In this document: one piece after another, positions 1 to 5,357 of the stretch
How the letters are laid out: the number at the start of each line of letters is the position of its first letter
Numbering within the stretch: position 1 is the stretch's first letter
Assembly (NCBI GenBank): GCA_023436515.1
Contig: JAEZIV010000273.1
Span: 1 to 6,297, forward strand
Length of the DNA: 6,297 bases
Direction: 5' to 3'
From: Bacillota bacterium
GTDB taxonomy: Bacteria; Bacillota; Clostridia; Acetivibrionales; DSM-1351
Notes under the pieces: generated by a model
The model's database searches: none
What the model saw: only the letters and a program-made list of their open reading frames with translations
What the model was told of the DNA's origin: nothing
Position numbers and translations under genes: made by a program

Positions 1-101
1 TTTCCTTATGTCAGTTGCCCAAAACATACTTACTTTTGATGCCCAGGATAGCTGCTTGCACGAATAAACTGTATGCAAGTACCTCAACAAGCTGGTTATC
101 G

Positions 102-144
102 AAAAAAGGCGACCCCCGGAAATATCTGAGGACCGCCTATTTTT
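102..144. terminator. Possible bidirectional intrinsic terminator
   Basis: The arms AGGCG (107-111) and CGCCT (134-138) pair, with further CC/GG pairing possible inside. A run of A (102-107) lies on the left and a T-rich stretch (140-144) on the right. Read on the minus strand, the stem is followed by six T residues, so it could end the lipoprotein transcript about 125 bases past its stop codon. Read on the plus strand, the tail is TATTTTT. The stem is short and the loop is long, so strength is uncertain. Confidence 0.45.
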
Positions 145-268
145 GCTTGACAATGCCGTAACTCATACCACTCTGATTGTAATCATATAGCCCCTGTATA
201 GCGGAATATACTGCGCTGATACATACATTAGCAAGGAGGAAAGGCTCCGCAGGAAGGAGCATCAGCAG

Positions 269-943
269 CTAATCCGCCTTTAGAATTGCCATGTTGGTTT
301 TTTCCTCACTTGAGGGTGCTTCAAACAAAGCATAAAGCCTGTCCGAAATAGGTACAGATACCATCCATGCTTCCTCTATAACGCTTTCCTCGGGTTCATA
401 ATCTTCTCCTGTTATCCTGGCTATTTCATTAAACGTCATACCCACTGATAATTCTTTGGTAACCTTCCCACCCTCCAGAATATATATCGCCGTTACTTTA
501 CTGCTGTCACCAATTTCATTTATACCCGCCACATCCAAAACAAACGAATAAGGCTGTCCTTCAAATGTAACCCATGTCCCGTAGCCCTCAGCTGTTTCCG
601 GTATGTACTTTGCTCCTGCAAATATTGCTTCCAGTTCACTGAGAGTCAGACCATATAACTCCCCAGCATTTATTTCCTGGGGCTTCTTAATAGAAGCATC
701 AGCCTCCTTAGCAACCTCTGTGTTTTTTGATTCCTTATTCTTTGTTGCTGAATCTTCACTTCCTGTATTAGCTGAGGATTCTGTTGCGGCATCCCCGTTA
801 GGAGTGGTTGAAGCAACCCCTCCCTGTGTTGCTTCAGTAAGCCCGATCTGAGCTGTTGCCCCTCCCTGCTCTGTTTGTTTTCCACAGGCTGAAGCAACTA
901 CTACAATAAACAATACTACTAATAATAAATACAGCTTTTTCAT
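269..943 (-). CDS. Putative secreted lipoprotein, function unknown
   Basis: The protein is 224 residues long. The N-terminus is a lipoprotein signal: KK at residues 2-3, a hydrophobic stretch at about 4-17, then A17-S18-A19-C20. Cys20 is the expected lipidated residue after cleavage by signal peptidase II, so the protein should be anchored on the outer face of the membrane. Residues 21-90 form a low-complexity linker rich in Ser, Thr, Ala, Glu, Lys and Gly. Residues 94-224 look like a folded domain. It has two similar openings, GLTLSELEAIF (98-108) and VGMTFNEIARITG (167-179), each followed by beta-rich sequence. This recalls small two-repeat exported domains of the DUF4309 type, but I cannot assign a family. 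The ATG at 941-943 has AAAGGA (952-957 in complement) eight bases upstream, which supports this start. The gene appears to stand alone. The terminator candidate downstream is at 102-144. Confidence 0.85.
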   Translation of the reverse strand: MKKLYLLLVVLFIVVVASACGKQTEQGGATAQIGLTEATQGGVASTTPNGDAATESSANTGSEDSATKNKESKNTEVAKEADASIKKPQEINAGELYGLTLSELEAIFAGAKYIPETAEGYGTWVTFEGQPYSFVLDVAGINEIGDSSKVTAIYILEGGKVTKELSVGMTFNEIARITGEDYEPEESVIEEAWMVSVPISDRLYALFEAPSSEEKTNMAILKAD

Positions 944-1063
944 ATGTATATTCCTTTCAAAAATTAGTTCGTCTTCAATAAAGACCTAATATTATTCGAC
1001 TGAGAGTTTTATTTTGATACCGCCTTTTATCCGCCAAATAGATGTGCAAATTAACCTTTCTCG

Positions 1064-1090
1064 AAAAAACCTTCTTGTCTATAAAGGCTT
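1064..1090 (-). terminator. Weak intrinsic terminator after the phosphatase gene
   Basis: On the minus strand, AAGCCTT (complement of 1084-1090) can pair with AAGGTTT (complement of 1067-1073), with one G-U wobble and a 10-base loop. Three more T residues follow. It lies about 27 bases past the phosphatase stop codon. The stem is only seven pairs and AT-rich, so this is a modest call. Confidence 0.3.
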
Positions 1091-1116
1091 AACCAATACT
1101 CCAATACTCGCTCTAT

Positions 1117-2253
1117 TTATTCCTCTGGCTCCCATACCCCATTCCAATCAATTTCCCCCTGGTACCAACCGCTTACTCCATCCTTTTTGACAAGATACCC
1201 TCTGGAGGTTTTCTGAACTATTGATAGTTTTTCTCCTGCACATACGGGCACCCTGTAGTCGGTATAATCATCGCATTCCGCATCCTCACCAGATTTCAAT
1301 ATAAAACTATTGAGAACCCAGAGCCTATAACAGGTGGACTTGTGTTCAACCAGCGAGAATTCCTCGCCCTCTTCTAAAATAGTTATCTTTTTATCAGTAA
1401 AACGTATATTGATTGATTTCTGAGACTTCTCCTGAGCTGTACGGGCATACGCCACTGGAAATTCATCGTAGGCTTCAAAGCTAAAATTTTCTGAATTTAT
1501 ATGAGGAATAATCAGAGCGTTTAGTTGCCCGTCAGGTTTGAGACCGCAGCCCCCATCGATGCTAATTATTTTCTGCTTTCGGTTTATTATGGGATTTGAA
1601 GAGGCAATCTCACCATTATACAATGTTACAGGCCAGTGTCCAACCACAACATATTTATTGAACTCCAACCCCTTTTCCATAAAAGCATCATTTTTTAAAT
1701 AGCTAAACGCATCTGTTCCGACAAAGGCATTGATATCCTCTGACGGCAGACCGGCATGGACAAATATAAAGTTTTGTGTTTCGAGCATAGTCGGAAGGTT
1801 TCGCAAAAAATCAAACTCAGCTTTATAACTTTCACGAATTCGAGCTTTTACCTTCGGAATATCTGAAACGCCTTGAATATCTAAGCCTAACTCATAGCAC
1901 ATATCTGAAAATATACAGCCACCCCAATGCTTTTCCATAAAGTGAATATATTTTAACAATCCTTCACAGCCTTTGGTACTATCATCATCTAACATTACCA
2001 GTCTGAAGGCATCAACATTACCCATAATAGGATACACCGTATAGTTACTGCATAACTCCATAACGTACCTAAGGGTTTTCAAACTATAGGGACCCTTTTC
2101 AATAATATCTCCTACAATAAACAAGATATCATTACTAGAAAAATCAATTTTTTTTAAAAGATTTTTTAAATGCCTATAATGCCCATGAACATCACTTGTC
2201 ACAATCATTCGCTTATTTATTGGTACATGTATCTTTTTTATAGTTGCCAGCAT
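1117..2253 (-). CDS. Calcineurin-like metallophosphoesterase with C-terminal SH3-like domain
   Basis: This is a PPP/PrpE-like metallophosphoesterase, a family that hydrolyses phosphoproteins or dinucleoside polyphosphates with two metal ions. The substrate here is unknown, and no signal peptide is seen, so it is probably cytoplasmic. Counting from the longest start (ATG at 2274, 385 residues), the metal-site motifs appear in order: SDVHGH (27-32), GDIIEKGP (55-62), GNVD (85-88), VHAG (172-175), VGHW (211-214) and SIDGGCG (238-244). The usual GNH(D/E) motif reads GNVD, so the expected His is Val. The last 70 or so residues end in GEKLSIVQKTSRGYLV and GVSGWY, resembling bacterial SH3-like domains. 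I prefer the ATG at 2253 (378 residues), because GGAG lies seven bases upstream of it, whereas the ATG at 2274 has only a weak ribosome site. The gene is divergent from the unknown gene at 2492. Family is confident; substrate is not. Confidence 0.9.
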   Translation of the reverse strand: MLATIKKIHVPINKRMIVTSDVHGHYRHLKNLLKKIDFSSNDILFIVGDIIEKGPYSLKTLRYVMELCSNYTVYPIMGNVDAFRLVMLDDDSTKGCEGLLKYIHFMEKHWGGCIFSDMCYELGLDIQGVSDIPKVKARIRESYKAEFDFLRNLPTMLETQNFIFVHAGLPSEDINAFVGTDAFSYLKNDAFMEKGLEFNKYVVVGHWPVTLYNGEIASSNPIINRKQKIISIDGGCGLKPDGQLNALIIPHINSENFSFEAYDEFPVAYARTAQEKSQKSINIRFTDKKITILEEGEEFSLVEHKSTCYRLWVLNSFILKSGEDAECDDYTDYRVPVCAGEKLSIVQKTSRGYLVKKDGVSGWYQGEIDWNGVWEPEE

Positions 2254-2260
2254 CTGTTTA

Positions 2261-2264
2261 CTCC
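2261..2264 (-). promoter_or_regulatory. Ribosome binding site deciding the phosphatase start
   Basis: The minus strand reads CCGGAG followed by seven bases and then the ATG at 2253-2251. The alternative ATG at 2274-2272 is preceded only by TTAGAGAATA. This favours the inner start. Both starts keep the whole catalytic domain. Confidence 0.5.
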
Positions 2265-2406
2265 GGAAATTCATTATTCTCTAAAACATACCCGCATATT
2301 GATTTCTGTATACTAATTCTACCATAAATACCGGGTTTCTATTGCCGAAAACTTTTATTTAGTTAATCATAACAAAAAGGGCTCCGCTACCATAAAGAAT
2401 TTTTTG

Positions 2407-2422
2407 TAACCTCCATAGGTTA
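2407..2422 (+). promoter_or_regulatory. Inverted repeat upstream of the unknown gene (operator candidate)
   Basis: TAACCT (2407-2412), a four-base centre CCAT, and AGGTTA (2417-2422) form a perfect six-base inverted repeat in the divergent intergenic region 2275-2491. AT-rich sequence suited to a promoter follows at 2424-2441, but I see no convincing -35/-10 pair. It could be an operator for a dimeric repressor or a chance small hairpin. The rest of this gap shows nothing else I can support. Confidence 0.25.
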
Positions 2423-2478
2423 ATTAACATATATTATGTATACCAGGACTTTGCCTGCCATATATTACAACTGAGGTT

Positions 2479-2483
2479 AGGAG
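2479..2483 (+). promoter_or_regulatory. Ribosome binding site deciding the start at 2492
   Basis: AGGAG at 2479-2483 lies eight bases before the ATG at 2492. The in-frame GTG at 2483 overlaps this site, so it is unlikely to be the true start. Confidence 0.75.
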
Positions 2484-2491
2484 TGAATGTT

Positions 2492-2977
2492 ATGGAAACA
2501 AACAGCAATTCTACTACTGAGCTAGCTGCCAGGCTTAGAGACGTTAGTGCTAAGAATACTGCCGAAGTAGTTTATAACAGAATAAATTTAGCCAAGCAAA
2601 AAAACAGTTCTGCCGAAACAATAAACATGCTGGAGCAAATAATTAATGATTTGACCTCCGATAAGAATGAGCTCCTTAGAATCGCAAGCTGCTATGAAGA
2701 GGAATTCATGGAGCGGGACATATCGGATTCCGATATTGAGTATATAACGAGAGAGCTTGTGCCTATTGCGTCTTCCTTTCTTCCTTTTGGCGGGGGAAAC
2801 AGTGAATTTATATCCTCCATAGAAAAAATACTATCGGCTGAAACCTTAAAGATACTGAAATTGCTCGGCTTCAATTATAAGGATGCCATTGGCCAGCCCC
2901 TAACTAGTCTAGTGGCTCAAGCTATACAAAACCAGACAAACAAATTCGTAGGGCAAAAAGGCTCTGGGAAAAAGTAA
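2492..2977 (+). CDS. Conserved-looking hypothetical protein, helical, 161 residues
   Basis: I do not recognise a named family. From the ATG at 2492 the protein has 161 residues and no signal peptide or membrane segment. It looks almost wholly helical. Residues 10-75 are charged and amphipathic, including a YEEEFMERDISDSDIEYI stretch (68-85) that looks like a helix-capped acidic segment. A short Gly-rich break FGGG (99-102) follows, then a C-terminal helical part with ETLKILKLLGFNYKDAIG (117-134) and PLTSLV (136-141), and a basic tail ending KGSGKK. The strong ribosome site, intact frame and protein-like composition make it a real gene. It is divergent from the phosphatase and transcribed towards the DnaA-box cluster that starts nine bases after its stop. 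No terminator is evident. A role with the boxes is only a positional guess. Confidence 0.8.
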   Translation: METNSNSTTELAARLRDVSAKNTAEVVYNRINLAKQKNSSAETINMLEQIINDLTSDKNELLRIASCYEEEFMERDISDSDIEYITRELVPIASSFLPFGGGNSEFISSIEKILSAETLKILKLLGFNYKDAIGQPLTSLVAQAIQNQTNKFVGQKGSGKK

Positions 2978-3050
2978 CCCACTTATTATCAACAGTAAAG
3001 CACCATATATATTGATGTATCCACAGCTTTATTCACAAAATGTTGTCTTT

Positions 3051-3090
3051 CTGTGGATAAAGCTTAACTTTTTAAACGGCTTATCCACAG
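3051..3090. repeat. Inverted pair of perfect DnaA boxes
   Basis: CTGTGGATAA (3051-3060) and TTATCCACAG (3081-3090) are exact ten-base inverted arms. The pairing extends by GC/GC (3062-3063 with 3079-3080) past a single bulged A. The 15-base loop is AT-rich. No T-run follows on either strand, so it is better read as head-to-head DnaA sites than as a terminator. Confidence 0.8.
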
Positions 3091-3318
3091 CTTTGACACA
3101 GAATAATCCCCTTCTGTTTATATATTCTCTGTGGAAAACCGGGATTTTTTTTCAACAAATTAATGTCCTACATTTTGCGATTATCAACAGCATGTCCCAC
3201 AAAATACTGTATTTGTGTGGATAATTAAAGTTGTTTTTAACAGATAATCCACAAAATCAACCAGTTATGCACAGAAACATGTGGGTAATATGACCTATAT
3301 CCTGGATAAGTAACTAAA

Positions 3319-3353
3319 CTCTCTGACTAATATTAGACTATACCCTCAGAGAG
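3319..3353 (-). terminator. Intrinsic terminator of the sfsA-yjbQ operon
   Basis: Perfect eight-base arms CTCTCTGA (3319-3326) and TCAGAGAG (3346-3353) enclose a 19-base loop that itself contains the palindrome CTAATATTAG (3327-3336). On the minus strand the stem is followed by TTTAGTT, a weak T-tract. It starts 40 bases past the yjbQ stop codon and is the only good stem there, so it probably ends this operon before the DnaA boxes. Confidence 0.55.
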
Positions 3354-3393
3354 CAATAATTTATCCTTTACTGGCAGTACACAATGCCTTACC

Positions 3394-3783
3394 CTAAAGC
3401 ACCCGAACGTAAAACCTTCGGTTCCTAGGCCCGTCAAACTCACAGAAGTAAATACCCTGCCAGGTACCCAGCAAAAGCCTTCCCTCCCGAATAATTATAT
3501 ATTGGCTGCTCCCTACCGCGCTGGCCTTCAGATGAGCTGAGCTGTTGCCCTCCATATGCCTGAATTCAGCTCTGTCAGGGAATGCCTTATCAAGGCCCAG
3601 CAGCATATCCCTGACTACATCAGGGTCGGCATTTTCATTAATAGTTATCCCGGCAGTCGTATGAGGACAGAACACCAATGCAGCACCTTCCTTTACACCA
3701 CTCTTTGCCAATGCGTCATTTACCCTTCCGGTAATATTGTAAAAATTCTCTCTTTCTGTTTTTAGCACATATTCATAGATCAT
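3394..3783 (-). CDS. yjbQ: YjbQ family protein (UPF0047, COG0432)
   Basis: This 129-residue protein matches the YjbQ/UPF0047 family in full length. Members have been reported to have weak thiamine-phosphate synthase activity, but their true role is unsettled. Family motifs are visible: FCPHTTAGITINEN (38-51), ADPDV (52-56), HMEGNSSAHLK (76-86), GSSQ (91-94) and GTWQGIYFCEFDGPR (106-120). His41, His76 and His84 are the conserved candidates for the active or metal site. The ATG at 3783-3781 shares one base with the sfsA stop (TGATG), and GAGGTG (complement of 3792-3797) sits eight bases upstream inside sfsA, so translation is probably coupled. A TTG one codon earlier is in frame but less likely. 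It is the second gene of an operon with sfsA and ends before the hairpin at 3319-3353. Confidence 0.93.
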   Translation of the reverse strand: MIYEYVLKTERENFYNITGRVNDALAKSGVKEGAALVFCPHTTAGITINENADPDVVRDMLLGLDKAFPDRAEFRHMEGNSSAHLKASAVGSSQYIIIREGRLLLGTWQGIYFCEFDGPRNRRFYVRVL

Positions 3784-4463
3784 CAAAGCTTCACCTCAAC
3801 CCTTTCATTTATTTCAATAAAATTTTCTTCCACATTACAGTCAAGGGCAATTATTCCAACACCTTTACAGGAGGCAAGCCGTAAGGCCTCCGCAAACTCC
3901 GGATGGGTTTTATGATTGGGCATAAAGCACCTTACGCCCTTCATTTGAATAACAAATACTACAAAAGCCCTAAAGCCCTCTTCAACACACTCAATAAGCT
4001 CCCTGATGTGCTTTACTCCCCTCTGTGTAGGAGCATCGGGAAATAATACAACATTATCATCTTCCAAGGTTACTCCCTTTACCTCAATAAAAATCCTTTC
4101 CTTTTCAGTCTCAACATAAAAATCGAATCTGGAATTTTTATATCTGGCCTCTGGCTTAATGCTTTTGATATTATCGATAAAATTCCCTCTGCACAGCCAC
4201 TCATAAAAGATCTTATTAGGTACCTGGCTGTCAATGTTAATGATTCTATTTCCCTTTACAACCCCAATAAGATCGTATTTTGTCTTTCTTGAGGAGGTGT
4301 CAGCCTCCTGAACAAAAACTTCAGCCCCTTCTATAAGCAGCTCCCTGCACCTTCCGGTATTCTTAACATGGCATACTTCCTCTCCTCCGTCCAAATCAAC
4401 ATATGCAATAAACCTATTCTGACGGCTGATGAATTTTGCACTACTTATGTTTTTATATATCAC
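3783..4463 (-). CDS. sfsA: SfsA family protein (sugar fermentation stimulation protein homologue)
   Basis: The protein has 226 residues, close to the roughly 230 usual for SfsA. It has an N-terminal OB-like part with VKNTGRCRELL (33-43) and RKTKYDL (59-65), then a PD-(D/E)XK nuclease-like core: RFDFYV (112-117), FIEVKG (125-130) and FPDAPTQRGVKH (141-152). Asp114, Glu127 and Lys129 fit the nuclease catalytic pattern. E. coli SfsA was named for effects on maltose metabolism and reported DNA binding; the biochemical role in clostridia is unknown. The start is a GTG at 4463-4461, preceded by AAGGTG five bases away; the nearby ATGs are out of frame. It leads the operon with yjbQ (one-base overlap), driven by the extended -10 promoter at 4540-4548. 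Confidence 0.95.
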   Translation of the reverse strand: MIYKNISSAKFISRQNRFIAYVDLDGGEEVCHVKNTGRCRELLIEGAEVFVQEADTSSRKTKYDLIGVVKGNRIINIDSQVPNKIFYEWLCRGNFIDNIKSIKPEARYKNSRFDFYVETEKERIFIEVKGVTLEDDNVVLFPDAPTQRGVKHIRELIECVEEGFRAFVVFVIQMKGVRCFMPNHKTHPEFAEALRLASCKGVGIIALDCNVEENFIEINERVEVKL

Positions 4464-4533
4464 ATCATCACCTTATTTTTCAATAAATAATTGTTTGGGA
4501 ATCGCCATCTAAAACTAAAAATTTTATTAACTA

Positions 4534-4547
4534 GATATTATTATATC
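4534..4547. promoter_or_regulatory. GATAT-N4-ATATC palindrome over the sfsA -10 (operator candidate)
   Basis: GATAT (4534-4538) and ATATC (4543-4547) flank TATT and overlap the sfsA -10 hexamer, where a bound repressor would block transcription. It loosely resembles Fur/PerR-type AT-rich palindromes but lacks the 7-1-7 spacing, so no regulator is assigned. Confidence 0.3.
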
Positions 4548-4548
4548 A
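4540..4548 (-). promoter_or_regulatory. Extended -10 promoter for sfsA-yjbQ
   Basis: The minus strand reads TGATATAAT, a perfect TATAAT hexamer with the TGn extension one base upstream. No good -35 hexamer lies 16-18 bases further up, which is usual for extended -10 promoters. Transcription would start near 4532, giving a leader of about 70 bases before the sfsA GTG. Confidence 0.55.
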
Positions 4549-4577
4549 AAAATTGCTTAATCATTAGCTAACTTACC

Positions 4578-4603
4578 CAATCATACCAAAATTTTTATGA
4601 TTG
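4578..4603. repeat. Inverted repeat between sfsA and dfx
   Basis: CAATCATA (4578-4585) and TATGATTG (4596-4603) are perfect eight-base arms around a ten-base centre CCAAAATTTT. It lies about 100 bases before the dfx start and about 30 bases upstream of the sfsA -10. It could be an operator acting on either gene or a weak AT-rich hairpin; no T-run typical of a terminator follows. Confidence 0.4.
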
Positions 4604-4706
4604 TGTTTTATTATGGGCTGAGTGGGTATAAAATATAACATGTTTGGATAAAAGTATATATGGATGACTATGTCTAATCGAAAAATAACGAGGGGAGATT
4701 TTAGCT

Positions 4707-5087
4707 ATGAAGAATGAGGTTTCTTTTTTCCGCTGTAAGCACTGCGGAAATATGGTAGCCCTGATTAAGGCTGGTGGCGGTACTTTAGTTTGCTGCGGAG
4801 AGCAGATGGAGCTACTCGTACCCAATACTGTTGACGCTGCTGTTGAGAAGCACGTTCCGGTATCTGTAAGAAACAATGGCAGCATTTCTGTTGAGGTAGG
4901 CTCTGTAGCACATCCTATGGTTGATGTTCACTACATCGAGTGGATAGCAGTTGTTGGCGATGAAGGCATCGAGATAATCTACCTACATCCCGGTGATGAT
5001 CCAAAGGCGACTTTAAGCGATAAGAAGAACGCCGAAGTCTATGAATACTGTAATATTCATGGCTTGTGGAAGGGCGAAGTGAAATAA
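4707..5087 (+). CDS. dfx: Desulfoferrodoxin (two-iron superoxide reductase)
   Basis: The protein reduces superoxide to hydrogen peroxide without making oxygen, with electrons usually from rubredoxin, and is a cytoplasmic defence enzyme of anaerobes. At 126 residues it is a full-length class I (2Fe) form. The N-terminal desulforedoxin-like FeCys4 site has Cys10, Cys13, Cys29 and Cys30. The catalytic Fe(His4Cys) site has His49, His69, His75, His118 and Cys115, within EKHVPV, AHPM, VHYIEWI and YCNIHGLWK. Glu47 and Lys48, the residues that gate the active site in this family, are both present. The ATG follows GGGGAG (4692-4697) by nine bases. It is a single-gene unit divergent from sfsA and closed by the terminator at 5134-5165. 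Only a loose -10 (TATAAA, 4627-4632) is seen, without a good -35. Peroxide-type (PerR) control is known for some clostridial homologues, but no clear PerR box is visible. Confidence 0.97.
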   Translation: MKNEVSFFRCKHCGNMVALIKAGGGTLVCCGEQMELLVPNTVDAAVEKHVPVSVRNNGSISVEVGSVAHPMVDVHYIEWIAVVGDEGIEIIYLHPGDDPKATLSDKKNAEVYEYCNIHGLWKGEVK

Positions 5088-5133
5088 ATCATTCTATTAT
5101 AAAGAATTAACCTTAATAAGAAGCACATACAAG

Positions 5134-5180
5134 AACGAGGACTTCAAAGCTTAGGTCCTCGTTTTCATGTCCTCGTTTTT
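5134..5180 (+). terminator. Strong intrinsic terminator of dfx with duplicated 3' arm
   Basis: AACGAGGAC (5134-5142) pairs perfectly with GTCCTCGTT (5155-5163); the loop is 12 bases and a short T-run (5162-5165) follows. The 3' arm and its T-run are repeated at once: GTCCTCGTTTT occurs at 5155-5165 and again at 5169-5179, the second with five T. Either copy can pair with the single 5' arm. On the minus strand no T-run follows, so it acts for dfx only. Confidence 0.9.
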
Positions 5181-5202
5181 ACAGACTTCGTGCATACTTT
5201 AT

Positions 5203-5319
5203 TCATCCATCTAAGCTTTCATCAGTTTCAGAAAATCCGCTGCTCTTATATAGCTTTACAGTTGCATGATTATCTGGTTCAACAAACAGCTTTCTTCTAA
5301 AGTTATACTTGGGCACTTT
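5203..5319 (-). pseudogene. Remnant of a GNAT-family N-acetyltransferase (C-terminal end only)
   Basis: The minus strand encodes 38 open codons ending in TGA at 5203-5205. The peptide includes KLFVEPDNHATVKLYKSSGF, which matches the end of the GNAT fold: a beta strand, an N-x-x-A helix start and the LYxxxGF motif. It is followed by SETDESLDG and a stop. Upstream, an in-frame TGA at 5320-5322 closes the frame, only about 35 bases from the end of deoC. The acetyl-CoA-binding loop and the N-terminal two thirds are absent, with no start codon or ribosome site. I read this as the leftover of a deleted gene that once lay next to deoC. The substrate cannot be told. The rest of 5088-5357 contains the dfx terminator and nothing else recognisable. 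Confidence 0.6.
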
Positions 5320-5357
5320 TCAGCATTCCCATATGAGAGCTTTTCTAGGATCATTCA

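Larger units (their letters stand above)
2978..3393. other. Non-coding convergent gap with oriC-like DnaA-box cluster
   Basis: No gene is supported here. Eleven 9-mers match TTATCCACA exactly or with one mismatch. Exact: 3052-3060 (minus), 3081-3089 (plus), 3216-3224 (minus). One mismatch: plus strand at 2986, 3017, 3029, 3181, 3245 and 3265; minus strand at 3130, 3216 excluded, and 3280 (first base of each 9-mer). TTATCCACA is the established binding site of the initiator DnaA, and dense clusters mark oriC or DnaA-titrating loci. AT-rich stretches at 3118-3127 and 3144-3165 could be unwinding elements, but I see no clear DnaA-trio series. The flanking genes converge on the gap, so promoter control by DnaA is less likely. 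No dnaA, dnaN or rpmH is in the window. Clustering is seen; function is inferred. Confidence 0.8.

Noticed and set aside
244..260. GCTCC/GGAGC hairpin just past the lipoprotein stop
   Set aside because: Only five pairs and no T-run on the minus strand.
603..897. Open frames on both strands overlapping the lipoprotein linker
   Set aside because: They are by-products of the low-complexity linker codons; no ribosome sites and no family resemblance.
2483..2491. GTG start for the unknown gene
   Set aside because: The GTG overlaps the AGGAG ribosome site that serves the ATG at 2492.
2692..2874. 60-codon minus-strand frame inside the unknown gene
   Set aside because: Antisense to the better supported frame with a strong ribosome site.
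3012..3224. 70-codon plus-strand frame
   Set aside because: It runs through the DnaA boxes, has no ribosome site and gives a protein with no recognisable features.
3301..3309. CCTGGATAA as a twelfth DnaA box
   Set aside because: Two mismatches from the consensus, so it was not counted.
3556..3765. 69-codon plus-strand frame inside yjbQ
   Set aside because: Antisense to a well-supported gene, without ribosome site.
3784..3786. TTG start for yjbQ one codon upstream
   Set aside because: The adjacent ATG has good spacing from GAGGTG and the classic TGATG overlap.
4595..4885. 96-codon minus-strand frame over the dfx start
   Set aside because: It is antisense to a certain desulfoferrodoxin gene and has no coding signs of its own.
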